20,306 nucleotides of DNA from Bacillota bacterium (GCA_023415075.1 JAEZLU010000117.1:1-20306); one strand, 5' to 3'; shown: positions 1 through 7,814, counted from the stretch's first letter. Numbers and translations: made by a program. The notes: generated from the letters alone by a model not told the origin.

Positions 1-639
1 GGATGGGGCGTTGGGCAGGCCGGCCAGCATGGCACTTTCGGCTAAAGTCAGCTCGGCCGGCTTTTTGCCGAAGTAGACGCGGGCAGCCTGGCCAATGCCT
101 TTGGCTCCCGAGCCGAAGTAAATTGTGTTGAGGTAAATCTCGAGGATATCTTCCTTGGAGTAACGGGCTTCCAGGTCGAAGGCCAGCACGACTTCCTCGG
201 TTTTGCGGATCCAGGTTTTTTCCGGAGAGAGGAAGAGGTTCTTCACCAGCTGCTGGGTTATGGTGCTGGCGCCTTCCTGCAGCGAGCCTGTCTGTAGGTT
301 GACCAGCGAGGCCCTGAGGATGCCTTCGATATCGACGCCGATGTGGCTATAGAAACGGTGATCCTCGACGGCGATAACCGCCTGCTGGAGGGTAAGTGGC
401 ACATCGGCGAGGCGGACGTAATCCTTTTTGTCGAGCCTGGCTTCGACGGCACTCTTGAGGGCGAAGACCCGATAGGCCCTCGTCCAGGCGCCATCCTCGG
501 CTTTACTGTCGGCCTTGCCGACCGCTTTTTCGATCGCCGGCTTGGGCGCGAGCTGGGGCAATATGCTGCCGCCGCCAGCCCACCAGAAGGCGGCGAGAAA
601 AACGATGACCAAAATAAGCCAATAAGTGGTTTTACCCAT
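1..639 (-). CDS. Class A penicillin-binding protein, N-terminal part (glycosyltransferase family 51), truncated by window edge
   Basis: Bifunctional murein synthases of this type polymerise lipid II glycan strands and cross-link them outside the membrane. Only the first 213 residues are present. A signal anchor covers about residues 5-21. The GT51 domain follows: motif 1 EDHRFYSH at 92-99 with the catalytic Glu92, motif 2 GASTITQQL at 123-131, motif 3 RKTEE at 145-149 and motif 4 EIYLN at 167-171. The reading frame stays open to base 1, so the transpeptidase domain should lie outside the window. The ATG at 639 is set by GGGAGGAG at about 644-651. The gene is divergent from the cwlD-like amidase gene, so two murein enzymes share one intergenic region. 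A monofunctional transglycosylase cannot be excluded, because the C-terminal half is not visible. Confidence 0.93.
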   Translation of the reverse strand, partial: MGKTTYWLILVIVFLAAFWWAGGGSILPQLAPKPAIEKAVGKADSKAEDGAWTRAYRVFALKSAVEARLDKKDYVRLADVPLTLQQAVIAVEDHRFYSHIGVDIEGILRASLVNLQTGSLQEGASTITQQLVKNLFLSPEKTWIRKTEEVVLAFDLEARYSKEDILEIYLNTIYFGSGAKGIGQAARVYFGKKPAELTLAESAMLAGLPNAPS

Positions 640-794
640 TGTTCTCCTCCCGCTCATTACCCGGCCCGCAGCTTGCGGGTTACTTATATTTTACCCGACT
701 TGTCCCGTTTTGGCTATACTTCCCACCCCGGATGCCGACATAGGGGCCGGCGGGACGGCATATTGTGGTAGGGAAAATGATGGGGGTGAAGGTG

Positions 795-1517
795 ATGTGG
801 ATTGTGCGGCTGCGGCGGCAAAGCCTCAGGCTGCTGGCGGTGATCGGCGCTGTGGCCGCGTTGGCGGTGGCCAACCTCTTGGCGGTTGTTTACCTGAAGG
901 CGGATGATATCGATAACGCCAATCTGGCTGTTCTGGCCGGCAAGACGGTCGCCGTCGATCCCGGCCACGGCGGCGTGGACGGCGGCGCCCGCGGCAACGG
1001 GCTGAACGAAAAGGAAGTTACCCTGGCCATCGCCCTGCGGCTGGCCGACGTCCTGCGCGCGAATGGAGCAACTGTCGTCATGACCCGCGACAGCGACATC
1101 GATTATTACACCCGCGGCAAGGGCGGCAAGAGGAACGACCTCAACCGGCGGGTTGAGATTATTAACGAGTCCGGCGCCGCCGTTTTCGTCAGTATCCACC
1201 TCAACGCCATCCGCGGCAGCAAATGGTTCGGCGCCGAGGTGTACTACAACCCCAAGCTGCCGGAAAGCAGGCAGCTGGCCGAGACTATGCAGCAGGCCCT
1301 GCAGGATTTCCCGCCAGGTAATAAGCGCCAGGCCAAGCAGGATTCGGATATTATAGTGTTGAAGGATACAACCATCCCCGGGGTCCTTGTGGAAACCGGC
1401 TTTCTCAGTAATCCCGGCGAGGCGGCCATGCTGGCCGACGGCAACTACCAGCAGAAAATGGTCGAACGGATCGCTAGGGCGCTGGCGTATCATTGCGCCC
1501 ATAATGTGGAAAGATAA
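795..1517 (+). CDS. cwlD: N-acetylmuramoyl-L-alanine amidase, CwlD-like (Amidase_3)
   Basis: This zinc amidase cleaves the bond between N-acetylmuramic acid and the stem peptide. CwlD in spore formers acts in making muramic-delta-lactam in the spore cortex. An N-terminal membrane anchor covers about residues 11-33. The Amidase_3 fold then shows DPGHGG (zinc ligand His58), NEKE (ligand Glu72), SIHLNA (ligand His135) and LVETGFLSN (catalytic Glu200). There is no SPOR or SH3 cell-wall-binding domain. The length of 240 residues is close to that of Bacillus CwlD. Several in-frame starts exist (GTG 765, ATG 777, ATG 780, GTG 786, GTG 792). I chose ATG 795 because GGGGGTG lies just upstream at 782-788 and the anchor then begins normally. 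No convincing promoter was found. The CwlD assignment over a vegetative amidase rests on size and architecture only. Confidence 0.88.
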   Translation: MWIVRLRRQSLRLLAVIGAVAALAVANLLAVVYLKADDIDNANLAVLAGKTVAVDPGHGGVDGGARGNGLNEKEVTLAIALRLADVLRANGATVVMTRDSDIDYYTRGKGGKRNDLNRRVEIINESGAAVFVSIHLNAIRGSKWFGAEVYYNPKLPESRQLAETMQQALQDFPPGNKRQAKQDSDIIVLKDTTIPGVLVETGFLSNPGEAAMLADGNYQQKMVERIARALAYHCAHNVER

Positions 1518-1539
1518 CACGATGAAAGGGGTGATGCTT

Positions 1540-2385
1540 GTGAAAAACCTGGTTGGCTGCGCGCTGATGCCGCATCCGCCGATTATGGTGCCGGAAGTGG
1601 GGCAAGGCGAGCTGGCGAAGATAACGGCCACGGTGCAGGCGGCCGAAGAGGCGGCCGGGCTTTTGCAGCAGGAAAACCCGCAGACCGTCGTCCTTATCAC
1701 GCCCCATGGCCCGGTGTTTCAGGATGCGGCCGGCATCAGCGTCCATCCCCGCCTGAAGGGGAGCCTGGCGGCCTTTGGCGTGCCCGAGGTCGCCCTCGGC
1801 TTCGAGACGGACGGGCTCCTGGTGCGGCAAATCCTCCGCAAGGCCGAGCGGCTTGGCGTCAATCTGCTTGAGCTTACTGACGAACTGGCCAAGACCTACC
1901 GCTTTCCCCTTCACCTCGACCACGGGGCCATCGTCCCGCTATATTATCTGCACAAGGCCGGTTTCCGCGGTCAACTTGTTCACATAACGGTAGGTCTAGT
2001 GGCCTATGAGGAAATGTACACCCTCGGCAAGGCAGTGCAGGCGGCTATCAGTATGATGGACAAGCGGGTGGCGGTAATTGCCTCCGGCGACCTGTCCCAC
2101 CGCCTCATCCCCGGGGCTCCGGCCGGCTACAGCCCGCGGGCCGCCGAGTTCGACCGCCTGGTGGTCGCGGCGGCCGCCAAGATCGACACCAAGGCCCTAT
2201 TGGCCCTCGACGAGGAGCTTATTGAGGAAGCCGGCGAATGCGGTCTGCGGCCCGTTTACTTCCTGATGGGCGTGCTGGGCGGCCTGAGTGCCGCCGGCCG
2301 GGTACTGTCCTACGAAGGACCCTTCGGGGTCGGTTACGGCATAATTCACTATCGGCTAAGCGAGGAGGCGGCAAACAATGAGTGA
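1540..2385 (+). CDS. LigB-type class III extradiol dioxygenase-like protein of the AmmeMemoRadiSam set
   Basis: Its 281 residues belong to the LigB/MEMO superfamily. MPHPPI near the N terminus places His12 where LigB enzymes keep an iron ligand. TPHGPV (His56), LDHGAIVP (His129), ASGDLSH (His187) and AGECGLRP (Glu233) look like the other metal or active-site positions. In many clostridia this domain is fused to the AMMECR1 domain; here the two are separate proteins with an 8-base overlap (ATGAGTGA). GTG 1540 is preferred because AAAGGGG at 1525-1531 sits about 8 bases upstream. ATG 1534 and ATG 1522 are in frame but badly spaced. It starts 22 bases after the amidase stop, so it is probably co-transcribed. 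The substrate is unknown. Related names are AmmeMemoRadiSam protein B (amrB) and COG3885; I leave the symbol empty because it resembles LigB more than true MEMO. Confidence 0.85.
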   Translation: MKNLVGCALMPHPPIMVPEVGQGELAKITATVQAAEEAAGLLQQENPQTVVLITPHGPVFQDAAGISVHPRLKGSLAAFGVPEVALGFETDGLLVRQILRKAERLGVNLLELTDELAKTYRFPLHLDHGAIVPLYYLHKAGFRGQLVHITVGLVAYEEMYTLGKAVQAAISMMDKRVAVIASGDLSHRLIPGAPAGYSPRAAEFDRLVVAAAAKIDTKALLALDEELIEEAGECGLRPVYFLMGVLGGLSAAGRVLSYEGPFGVGYGIIHYRLSEEAANNE

Positions 2386-2896
2386 GAGCGCACCGGTAGC
2401 CTTAGCCCGCAGGAGCCTGGAGCATTACCTGACAGGCGGCAAATATCTGGCGGCGCCGACCGAACTGCCGGCCGAACTGGCCGGGCGGGCCGGGGTTTTC
2501 GTGTCCCTCAAAAAACGCGGCCAGCTGCGCGGCTGCATCGGCACCTTCGGCCCAACCCAGCCGACCATCGCCGCCGAGATCATTCACAACGCCGTCAGCG
2601 CCGGCACCGAGGACCCCCGCTTTCCGCCGGTGGCCGCGGCCGAGCTGGCCGAGCTCGACATCTCGGTCGATATTTTGTCGGCGCCCGAGCGGGTCGACAG
2701 TCTGGCCGAGCTTGATGCGAAAAAGTACGGCGTCATCGTCCGCCGCGGCGGACGGTCGGGCCTGCTGCTGCCCGATCTGGCGGGGGTGGACACGGTCGAA
2801 GAGCAAGTGGCCATCGCCATGCAGAAGGCCGGTATCGGCGCCCACGAAGAAATAGAGCTCTACCGCTTCACAGTAACTCGCTACGGCAAGGAGTGA
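2378..2896 (+). CDS. amrA: AMMECR1 domain protein (AmmeMemoRadiSam system protein A)
   Basis: This small cytosolic protein of 172 residues carries the AMMECR1 signature LRGCIGTF at about residues 50-57 and DPRFPPV at about 79-85. AMMECR1 proteins occur in all domains of life, and in many prokaryotes they sit beside a MEMO/LigB protein and a radical SAM enzyme. Their biochemical activity is not something I can state. The conserved Cys in LRGCIG is an obvious candidate functional residue. The ATG at 2378 overlaps the preceding stop by 8 bases and follows GAGGAGG inside the upstream gene, which indicates translational coupling. The stop at 2894-2896 is only five bases before the next start. Confidence 0.92.
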   Translation: MSESAPVALARRSLEHYLTGGKYLAAPTELPAELAGRAGVFVSLKKRGQLRGCIGTFGPTQPTIAAEIIHNAVSAGTEDPRFPPVAAAELAELDISVDILSAPERVDSLAELDAKKYGVIVRRGGRSGLLLPDLAGVDTVEEQVAIAMQKAGIGAHEEIELYRFTVTRYGKE

Positions 2897-2901
2897 GGCT
2901 G

Positions 2902-3888
2902 ATGCGCGAGGCCCTGTATTTCGAGCCCCATCCGCGGGGCGTCGTCTGTCGCCTCTGCCCCAAGGAGTGTGTTATCACCGAGGGGGCCAGCGGTTTCTGC
3001 CGGGTCAGAAAAAACGTTGGCGGCCGTCTTTACACCCGGAACTACGCCGCCTGCTCCGCCTATGCCCTCGACCCGATCGAAAAAAAGCCGCTGTACCATT
3101 TCTACCCCGGCAGCTATATCTTCTCGGTCGGCACCTGGGGCTGCAACTTCGCCTGCCGCTTCTGCCAGAACTGGCAAATCGCCCAGGACGAGCCGGATAC
3201 GCAGGAGCTGACGCCGGCGAAGGCAGTGGACACGGCCGCCGGCGCGCCCGGGAATATCGGCCTGGCCTATACCTACTCCGAGCCCAGCGTTTGGTACGAG
3301 TTCGTGCTCGACACCGCCAGGCTGGCCCGCGAGCGCGGCCTTAAAAACGTGCTGGTGACCAACGGCTTCATAAATCCGCAGCCGCTGGCCGAACTGCTGC
3401 CGTATATCGACGCTCTCAACATCGACGTCAAGGCTTTTAATGAGAAGTTTTACCAGGAGATCTGCGCCGGTCGGTTGGCCGAGGTCAAGCGGACGGTCGA
3501 GCAGGCGGCCGCCGCCAGCCATGTCGAAGTGACTTGCCTGGTGGTGCCCGGCCTCAACGACGACCTGGGCGAGCTGGAGGCGCTGGCTGCCTGGCTGGCC
3601 GGTCTCAGCCGGGATATCCCCCTGCATTTTTCCCGCTATTTCCCGAACTACCGGCTGAACACGCCGCCCACGCCGGTCGCCACCCTTGAGACGGCCATGG
3701 AGGCGGCCCGCCGCCACCTGAACTATGTGTATATCGGCAATGTCGGCGCCGAAGGTGTCAATACCCACTGTCCGGAGTGCGGTGAGCTGGTAATCGACCG
3801 GCTTAGGCGGCAAAGCCGGCTGAGCGGGAACAAAAAATGCCCCCAATGCGGGAGCGCAATTGCCATCGTCGGCTCTGTAAGCTATTAG
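2902..3888 (+). CDS. amrS: AmmeMemoRadiSam system radical SAM enzyme
   Basis: This radical SAM enzyme is predicted to bind a [4Fe-4S] cluster through Cys81-x3-Cys85-x2-Cys88 (GCNFACRFC) and to generate a 5'-deoxyadenosyl radical from SAM. An N-terminal cysteine group (Cys16, Cys19, Cys23, Cys33) resembles that of pyruvate-formate-lyase-activating-like enzymes. A C-terminal zinc-ribbon-like module has Cys290/293 and Cys313/316. The length of 328 residues and the two flanking cysteine modules fit the AmrS family. ATG 2902 is chosen over GTG 2893 because AAGGAG at 2888-2893 gives a spacing of 8 to the ATG but abuts the GTG. It is the last gene of the cluster and converges on dedA. The substrate is unknown. 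Confidence 0.93.
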   Translation: MREALYFEPHPRGVVCRLCPKECVITEGASGFCRVRKNVGGRLYTRNYAACSAYALDPIEKKPLYHFYPGSYIFSVGTWGCNFACRFCQNWQIAQDEPDTQELTPAKAVDTAAGAPGNIGLAYTYSEPSVWYEFVLDTARLARERGLKNVLVTNGFINPQPLAELLPYIDALNIDVKAFNEKFYQEICAGRLAEVKRTVEQAAAASHVEVTCLVVPGLNDDLGELEALAAWLAGLSRDIPLHFSRYFPNYRLNTPPTPVATLETAMEAARRHLNYVYIGNVGAEGVNTHCPECGELVIDRLRRQSRLSGNKKCPQCGSAIAIVGSVSY

Positions 3889-3904
3889 GGGAGGTCTGGC
3901 AAGC

Positions 3905-3925
3905 GGGGGCTAGGCCCCCTCTTTT
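3905..3925 (+). terminator. Possible intrinsic terminator of the amr cluster
   Basis: GGGGGC (3905-3910) and GCCCCC (3914-3919) form a 6-bp G+C stem with loop TAG, followed by TCTTTT. The orientation suits transcripts from amrS, whose stop lies 17 bases upstream. The loop coincides with the complement of the dedA stop codon, so the hairpin also occupies the last codons of dedA. The stem is short and the T-run is broken by a C, hence moderate confidence. Confidence 0.5.
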
Positions 3926-4527
3926 ACTTTCCGCCGGCTGATGTAGATGAAGAGGCCCAGGCCAAGGACGCCGGCCATGATGACGGCGGCGACGATGAAG
4001 GTGCCGAGGCGGGAAAAGATATCGACCAGGAAGTGCCAGTTCTGGCCAAAATAGTAGCCTAAGCCGACGGCCAGCGAGCACCAGACGGCGATGCCGAGGG
4101 CGGTGTTGAGAACGAACACCCAGGCCCGCATCCCGAGTAGGCCGGCGGCTATGCTGATCTTGGTGCGGAAGACGGGAATCTGCCGCCAGGGGATTATCAG
4201 CGGCGGCCCGAAGCGGTTGAACCATTTGGCGATAATCTCCAAGCGGTCAGGCGACAGGCGCACAAGATGGCAGTAGCGGTACAGCCAGGAGCGGCCGCAG
4301 GTGCGGGCCAGGGCGTAGACGGTCAGTGAGCCGGCGAAGCTGCCGAGCCAGCCGCTGACGATGGCACCGCCGAAGGAGAACTTGCCCTGGAAAACAAGGT
4401 AACCGGCGAAGCCGAGGATGAGCTCGCTGGGAATAGGTATGCACAAACCCTCGAAAAACATGGTGACAAAAACGGCCAGGTAGCCATAATCTTCTACCAC
4501 TGCAGTCAGCGCTTCGAAATCAGGCAT
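3910..4527 (-). CDS. DedA family (SNARE-associated/VTT domain) membrane protein
   Basis: The product is an integral membrane protein of 205 residues with about five hydrophobic segments. Family hallmarks are FEGLCIPIPSELIL near the N terminus with its acidic residue and prolines, a GSFAGSL re-entrant-like stretch, and IPVFRTKISIAAG, matching the conserved P-x-x-R-T...AG motif. DedA proteins are linked to membrane-potential homeostasis and, in some bacteria, to flipping of undecaprenyl phosphate or phospholipid. Which applies here cannot be told from sequence. ATG 4527 is preferred to the upstream ATG at 4560 because GGGAGG at 4534-4540 is correctly spaced. The gene is divergent from argC and shares its AT-rich control region. 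Confidence 0.92.
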   Translation of the reverse strand: MPDFEALTAVVEDYGYLAVFVTMFFEGLCIPIPSELILGFAGYLVFQGKFSFGGAIVSGWLGSFAGSLTVYALARTCGRSWLYRYCHLVRLSPDRLEIIAKWFNRFGPPLIIPWRQIPVFRTKISIAAGLLGMRAWVFVLNTALGIAVWCSLAVGLGYYFGQNWHFLVDIFSRLGTFIVAAVIMAGVLGLGLFIYISRRKVKEGA

Positions 4528-4562
4528 GACTTTCCTCCCGGAAAATATAAGAAAAAACAATA

Positions 4563-4591
4563 TTGCATTATTATACAGCGTGCTGTATAAT
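4563..4591 (+). promoter_or_regulatory. Predicted sigma-A-type promoter of the arginine operon
   Basis: A perfect -10 box TATAAT (4586-4591) lies 17 bases after TTGCAT (4563-4568), a 3-of-6 match to TTGACA. Transcription would start near 4598, leaving a leader of about 30 bases before the argC ATG. The -35 lies in ARG box 1 and the -10 in ARG box 2. The weak -35 is the main doubt. Confidence 0.65.
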
Positions 4592-4598
4592 TATTAAA
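4570..4598 (-). promoter_or_regulatory. Possible divergent dedA promoter
   Basis: The central inverted repeat supplies a second perfect TATAAT on the minus strand (4575 down to 4570). TTTAAT lies 17 bases upstream (4598 down to 4593), a 3-of-6 match to TTGACA. A start near 4563 would leave about 35 bases to the dedA ATG. If real, this promoter overlaps the argC promoter and both ARG boxes. It could instead be a by-product of operator symmetry. Confidence 0.35.
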
Positions 4599-4628
4599 AA
4601 CAGCGCAAACCCAAAAGGAGGTCGGGCT

Positions 4629-5663
4629 ATGAAAGTAAGTATCATCGGGGCGACCGGCTATGCCGGCGAGGAGCTTTTGCGCATCCTTGCCAACCATCCG
4701 GCGGCGGAGATCGCCTATATTACGTCGGAGAGCCAGACCGGCGAATCAATCGACAACATATATTCTCATTTTACCCGATTTTATCCGAAAAAACTAGCCA
4801 ACCTGGCCCAGCTTGATGAAATAGCCGCCGCCAGCGACGCTGTTTTCATCGCTTTGCCCCACGGTCACGCCATGGAGGCCGGCAAGAAGATCGTCGCCCA
4901 TGGGGCCAAGGTTATCGATATCGGTGCCGACTATCGCTTCCGCGATCCGGCGGTATACGAGAAATGGTACAAGCACGCCCACACCCACCAGGACGCGGCC
5001 GCAGTCTACGGCCTCACCGAGCTGTACCGCGAGCAGGTGAAGACGGCGACCATCGTCGGCAATCCCGGCTGCTATACGACGGCCAGCATCCTGGCCCTGG
5101 CGCCGGTCATCAAACAGGGACTTGTCGATCTCAGATCAATCATCGTCGACGCCAAGTCCGGCATCTCCGGCGCCGGCCGCACCCTCGGCCTGACCTATCA
5201 CTTCACCGAAGCTTTCGAAAACGCCAAGGCTTATAATATAGGCGGCCACCGCCATACGCCCGAGATTGAGCAGGCCTATAGCGATCTGGCCGGTGAGACG
5301 GTCGTCTTGAGCTTCAGCCCCCACCTCATCCCGATGGCCCGCGGCATCCTCAGCACCTGTTACGCCACCCTCAAGGCCGGCGTCACCGCCGAGCAGGTCG
5401 ATGAGGCCTATAACGGGCTGTACGCCGACGAGTACTTCATCCGCCTGCGCGGCCGCGGCGGCTACCCGGCCACCAAAGATACCCGCGGCTCCAACTTCTG
5501 CGATATCGGCTGGCATGTCGACAGCCGCACCGGCCGGGTGATTGCGGTCGCCGCCATCGACAACCTGGTAAAGGGGGCGGCCGGCCAGGCCATCCAGAAC
5601 CTCAACGTGATGTTCGGACTAGACGAGCGGACCGGGCTAACCCAGCCGGCGCTGTATCCCTAA
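4629..5663 (+). CDS. argC: N-acetyl-gamma-glutamyl-phosphate reductase
   Basis: ArgC reduces N-acetylglutamyl-5-phosphate with NADPH to N-acetylglutamate semialdehyde, the third step of arginine synthesis. The 344-residue protein starts with the Rossmann motif GATGYAGEE (8-16). It has the catalytic cysteine in VGNPGCYTT (Cys148) and the HRHTPE motif (207-212) that supplies the active-site histidine. The length is normal for the single-domain bacterial form. ATG 4629 follows AAGGAGGT at 4615-4622 and starts directly with the Rossmann fold. An in-frame upstream start near 4563 would begin inside the operator and is rejected. It is the first gene of the arg operon, 19 bases before argJ. Confidence 0.97.
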   Translation: MKVSIIGATGYAGEELLRILANHPAAEIAYITSESQTGESIDNIYSHFTRFYPKKLANLAQLDEIAAASDAVFIALPHGHAMEAGKKIVAHGAKVIDIGADYRFRDPAVYEKWYKHAHTHQDAAAVYGLTELYREQVKTATIVGNPGCYTTASILALAPVIKQGLVDLRSIIVDAKSGISGAGRTLGLTYHFTEAFENAKAYNIGGHRHTPEIEQAYSDLAGETVVLSFSPHLIPMARGILSTCYATLKAGVTAEQVDEAYNGLYADEYFIRLRGRGGYPATKDTRGSNFCDIGWHVDSRTGRVIAVAAIDNLVKGAAGQAIQNLNVMFGLDERTGLTQPALYP

Positions 5664-5682
5664 TATTGAGGAGGCTTAAACC

Positions 5683-6891
5683 ATGCTGAAAGCTATACAG
5701 GGCGGCATCACCGCCCCCAAGGGGTTCAAGGCGACCGGCGTCAAGGCCGGCATCAAGAAGAGCGGCAAGGAGGACGTGGCCGTAATCTACAGCGAGTCGC
5801 CGGCGTCGGCGGCCGCCGTTTTCACCACCAACGCGATGGCGGCCTCGGCCGTCCAAGTGTCCCGCCAGGTGGCGGCCAAGGGCAAGGCTCAGGCGATTGT
5901 CGTCAATTCGGGCAATGCCAACGCCTGCACCGGCGAGCAGGGCCTGGCCGACGCGCGGGCCATGGCCCAGACGGCGGCCTCGCTGCTGGGGCTGGCCGCC
6001 GACGAAGTCTTCGTCGCCTCCACCGGCATCATCGGCGTTTTTCTGCCGATGGATAAAGTCGAGGCCGGCATCAAAGAGGCGGTGGCCCAACTGTCGGCCG
6101 TCGGCCATGACAAGGCTCTGGCCGGCATTATGACGACAGACACTTTTCCCAAGGTGACGGCCTACGAATTCAGTGTGGGCGGCAAGGTGGCCCGGGTAGC
6201 CGGCATTGCTAAAGGGGCCGGCATGATTTCCCCCAACATGGCCACCCTGCTGAGCTTTATCACCACCGACGTCGCCATTACCCCGGCGGCCCTCAAGCAG
6301 GCGCTGGCCGAGGCGGTTAACTTTTCTTTCAACTCGATCACCGTCGACGGCGATATGAGCACAAATGATACCTGCGCCATCCTGGCCAACGGCCAGGCCG
6401 GCAACAAAATCATCGAAAGCGCCGGCGACCCGGCCTACGGCGAGTTCGTGGCCGCCCTCACGGCGGCCTGTACCGACCTGGCCAAACTGGTGGTGCGGGA
6501 CGGCGAAGGGGCTACCAAGTTCCTGGAGATCAGGGTGGCCGGCGCCGCCAGCTACCAGGAAGCCAAAACAGCGGCCATGGCTATTGCCAAGTCGCCGCTC
6601 GTCAAGACCGCCTTCTTCGGCCAGGACCCCAACTGGGGCCGCATCCTCTGCGCCGCCGGCTATTCGGGGGCCAAGATGGAGCCGGCGAAAGCGTCGCTGG
6701 CCCTCGGCGGCATCGTCGTCGCCAAGGGTGGCATGAACGCCGCTGCCGACGCCAAGGCGCTGGCGCCGGTGATGGCTGCCAAGGATATCCTGGTCGAGGT
6801 CGACCTGGGGGCCGGCAGCGCCGCCGCCACCGTCTGGACCTGCGACTTTTCCTACGAATACGTTAAGATTAACGCCGATTACAGTACCTGA
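5683..6891 (+). CDS. argJ: Glutamate N-acetyltransferase (ornithine acetyltransferase) ArgJ
   Basis: ArgJ moves the acetyl group from N-acetylornithine to glutamate, releasing ornithine and regenerating N-acetylglutamate. Bifunctional forms also use acetyl-CoA for the first step. The 402-residue precursor holds the autoprocessing site in SPNMATLL: cleavage before Thr188 gives alpha and beta chains, with Thr188 as the new N-terminal nucleophile. STGIIG (113-118) is the oxyanion-hole region. ATG 5683 follows GAGGAGG at about 5668-5674. The presence of argJ implies the cyclic, acetyl-recycling pathway, which fits the absence of argA- and argE-type genes in this operon. Whether this ArgJ is mono- or bifunctional cannot be read from the sequence. 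Confidence 0.97.
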   Translation: MLKAIQGGITAPKGFKATGVKAGIKKSGKEDVAVIYSESPASAAAVFTTNAMAASAVQVSRQVAAKGKAQAIVVNSGNANACTGEQGLADARAMAQTAASLLGLAADEVFVASTGIIGVFLPMDKVEAGIKEAVAQLSAVGHDKALAGIMTTDTFPKVTAYEFSVGGKVARVAGIAKGAGMISPNMATLLSFITTDVAITPAALKQALAEAVNFSFNSITVDGDMSTNDTCAILANGQAGNKIIESAGDPAYGEFVAALTAACTDLAKLVVRDGEGATKFLEIRVAGAASYQEAKTAAMAIAKSPLVKTAFFGQDPNWGRILCAAGYSGAKMEPAKASLALGGIVVAKGGMNAAADAKALAPVMAAKDILVEVDLGAGSAAATVWTCDFSYEYVKINADYST

Positions 6892-6905
6892 TGGGAGGCG
6901 ATAAT

Positions 6906-7803
6906 ATGCTCAGCCCGATTGAGAAAGCAAACGTCCTGGTGGAGATACTGCCGTACGTCAAGCGGTTCGCCGGCAAGACGGTGGTAATCAAGTACGGCGG
7001 CAACGCCATGATAAACGAGGATATCAAGCGCAGCGTCATCCAGGATATTATCCTAATGAAGTATATCGGCCTGCGGCCGGTGGTCGTCCACGGCGGCGGC
7101 CCGGAGATAACCGCCCTCCTCAAGCAGATGGGCAAACAGTCGCAGTTTGTAAGCGGCCTGCGGGTGACCGACGCCGAGACCATGGCGGCGGCCGAAATGG
7201 TGCTGATCGGCAAGATCAACTCCGAGCTTGTCGGCCTATTAAACCGCAGCGGCGCCAAGGCCGTCGGCCTGAACGGCAAGGACGCCGACCTGATAATCGC
7301 CAGGAAGCATCTGGCCAAGGTCCACGAAGGCGGCGGCGTCAAGGAGGTCGACATCGGCTTTGTCGGCGATGTGGCCAAAATCAACACCGACATCATCTGG
7401 ACCCTTTTGAACAACGGCTATATCCCGGTTATCGCCCCGATCGGCATCGGCGCGGCCGGCGAGAGCTACAACATCAATGCCGACTATGTGGCCGGCGAGA
7501 TCGCCGGCGCCCTGGCAGCCGAGAAACTCATGCTGCTGACCGACGTCGAGGGCATTTACCGCGATTATCACGACAAGAGCACCTTTATTTCCACCCTCAG
7601 CTTTGCCGACGCTAAGAAGATGATCGCCGACGGGGCCATTGAGGGCGGCATGATCCCCAAGGTCGAAGCCTGCATCCGGGCGCTGTCCGGCCAGGCCGGA
7701 AAGGCCCACGTCATCGACGGCCGCCAGCCGCACTCGCTGCTCCTCGAGGTATTCACCGACACCGGTATCGGTACCGAGATCGTTAAGGGAGAGGATGAGA
7801 ACA

Positions 7804-7814
<11 letters not shown>
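6906..7814 (+). CDS. argB: Acetylglutamate kinase
   Basis: ArgB phosphorylates N-acetylglutamate with ATP. The 302-residue protein shows KYGGNAM (29-35) and VHGGGPEI, the glycine-rich loops of the amino acid kinase fold. About 23 residues (EKANVLVEILPYVKRF and neighbours) precede the first beta strand. This is the N-terminal helix that builds the arginine-sensitive hexamer in Pseudomonas and Thermotoga enzymes, and the C-terminal AHVIDGR and LLEVFTDTGIGT stretches carry the His and Glu that bind arginine there. Feedback inhibition by arginine is therefore likely (inference). ATG 6906 is set by GGGAGG at 6893-6898; an ATG at 6891 overlaps the argJ stop and lacks a site. The 3' end overlaps argD by 11 bases. 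Confidence 0.97.

Larger units (their letters stand above)
4562..4599. promoter_or_regulatory. Tandem ARG-box-like ArgR operator between dedA and argC
   Basis: Two 18-base sites fit the ARG box pattern (TG-N-AT-W4-AT-N-CA core). Box 1, 4562-4579, reads ATTGCATTATTATACAGC and matches all core positions. Box 2, 4582-4599, reads GCTGTATAATTATTAAAA and misses only the C of the right-hand CA. They are 2 bases apart, like classical tandem ArgR operators (2-3 bases). Because the two boxes face each other, the central 22 bases (4570-4591) form a perfect inverted repeat with 10-base arms and a GT centre. The sites cover the predicted argC promoter completely, which would allow repression by arginine-bound ArgR. 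No argR gene is in the window. Confidence 0.75.

Noticed and set aside
665..679. CCCGCA-GCT-TGCGGG palindrome between the PBP and cwlD genes
   Set aside because: Short stem with no T-run directly after it and no upstream gene to terminate on the plus strand; may be chance or part of the PBP mRNA leader.
684..722. Sigma-E-like promoter for the cwlD-like gene
   Set aside because: TTATATT and a CATACA-like stretch can be found, but the spacing is about 24 bases instead of 13-15 and several key bases differ.
343..771. 142-codon plus-strand frame opposite the penicillin-binding protein gene
   Set aside because: The minus strand carries clear GT51 motifs; this frame has none.
714..1700. 328-codon antisense frame across the cwlD-like gene and the start of the LigB-type gene
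   Set aside because: Runs through two well-supported genes and has no domain signature.
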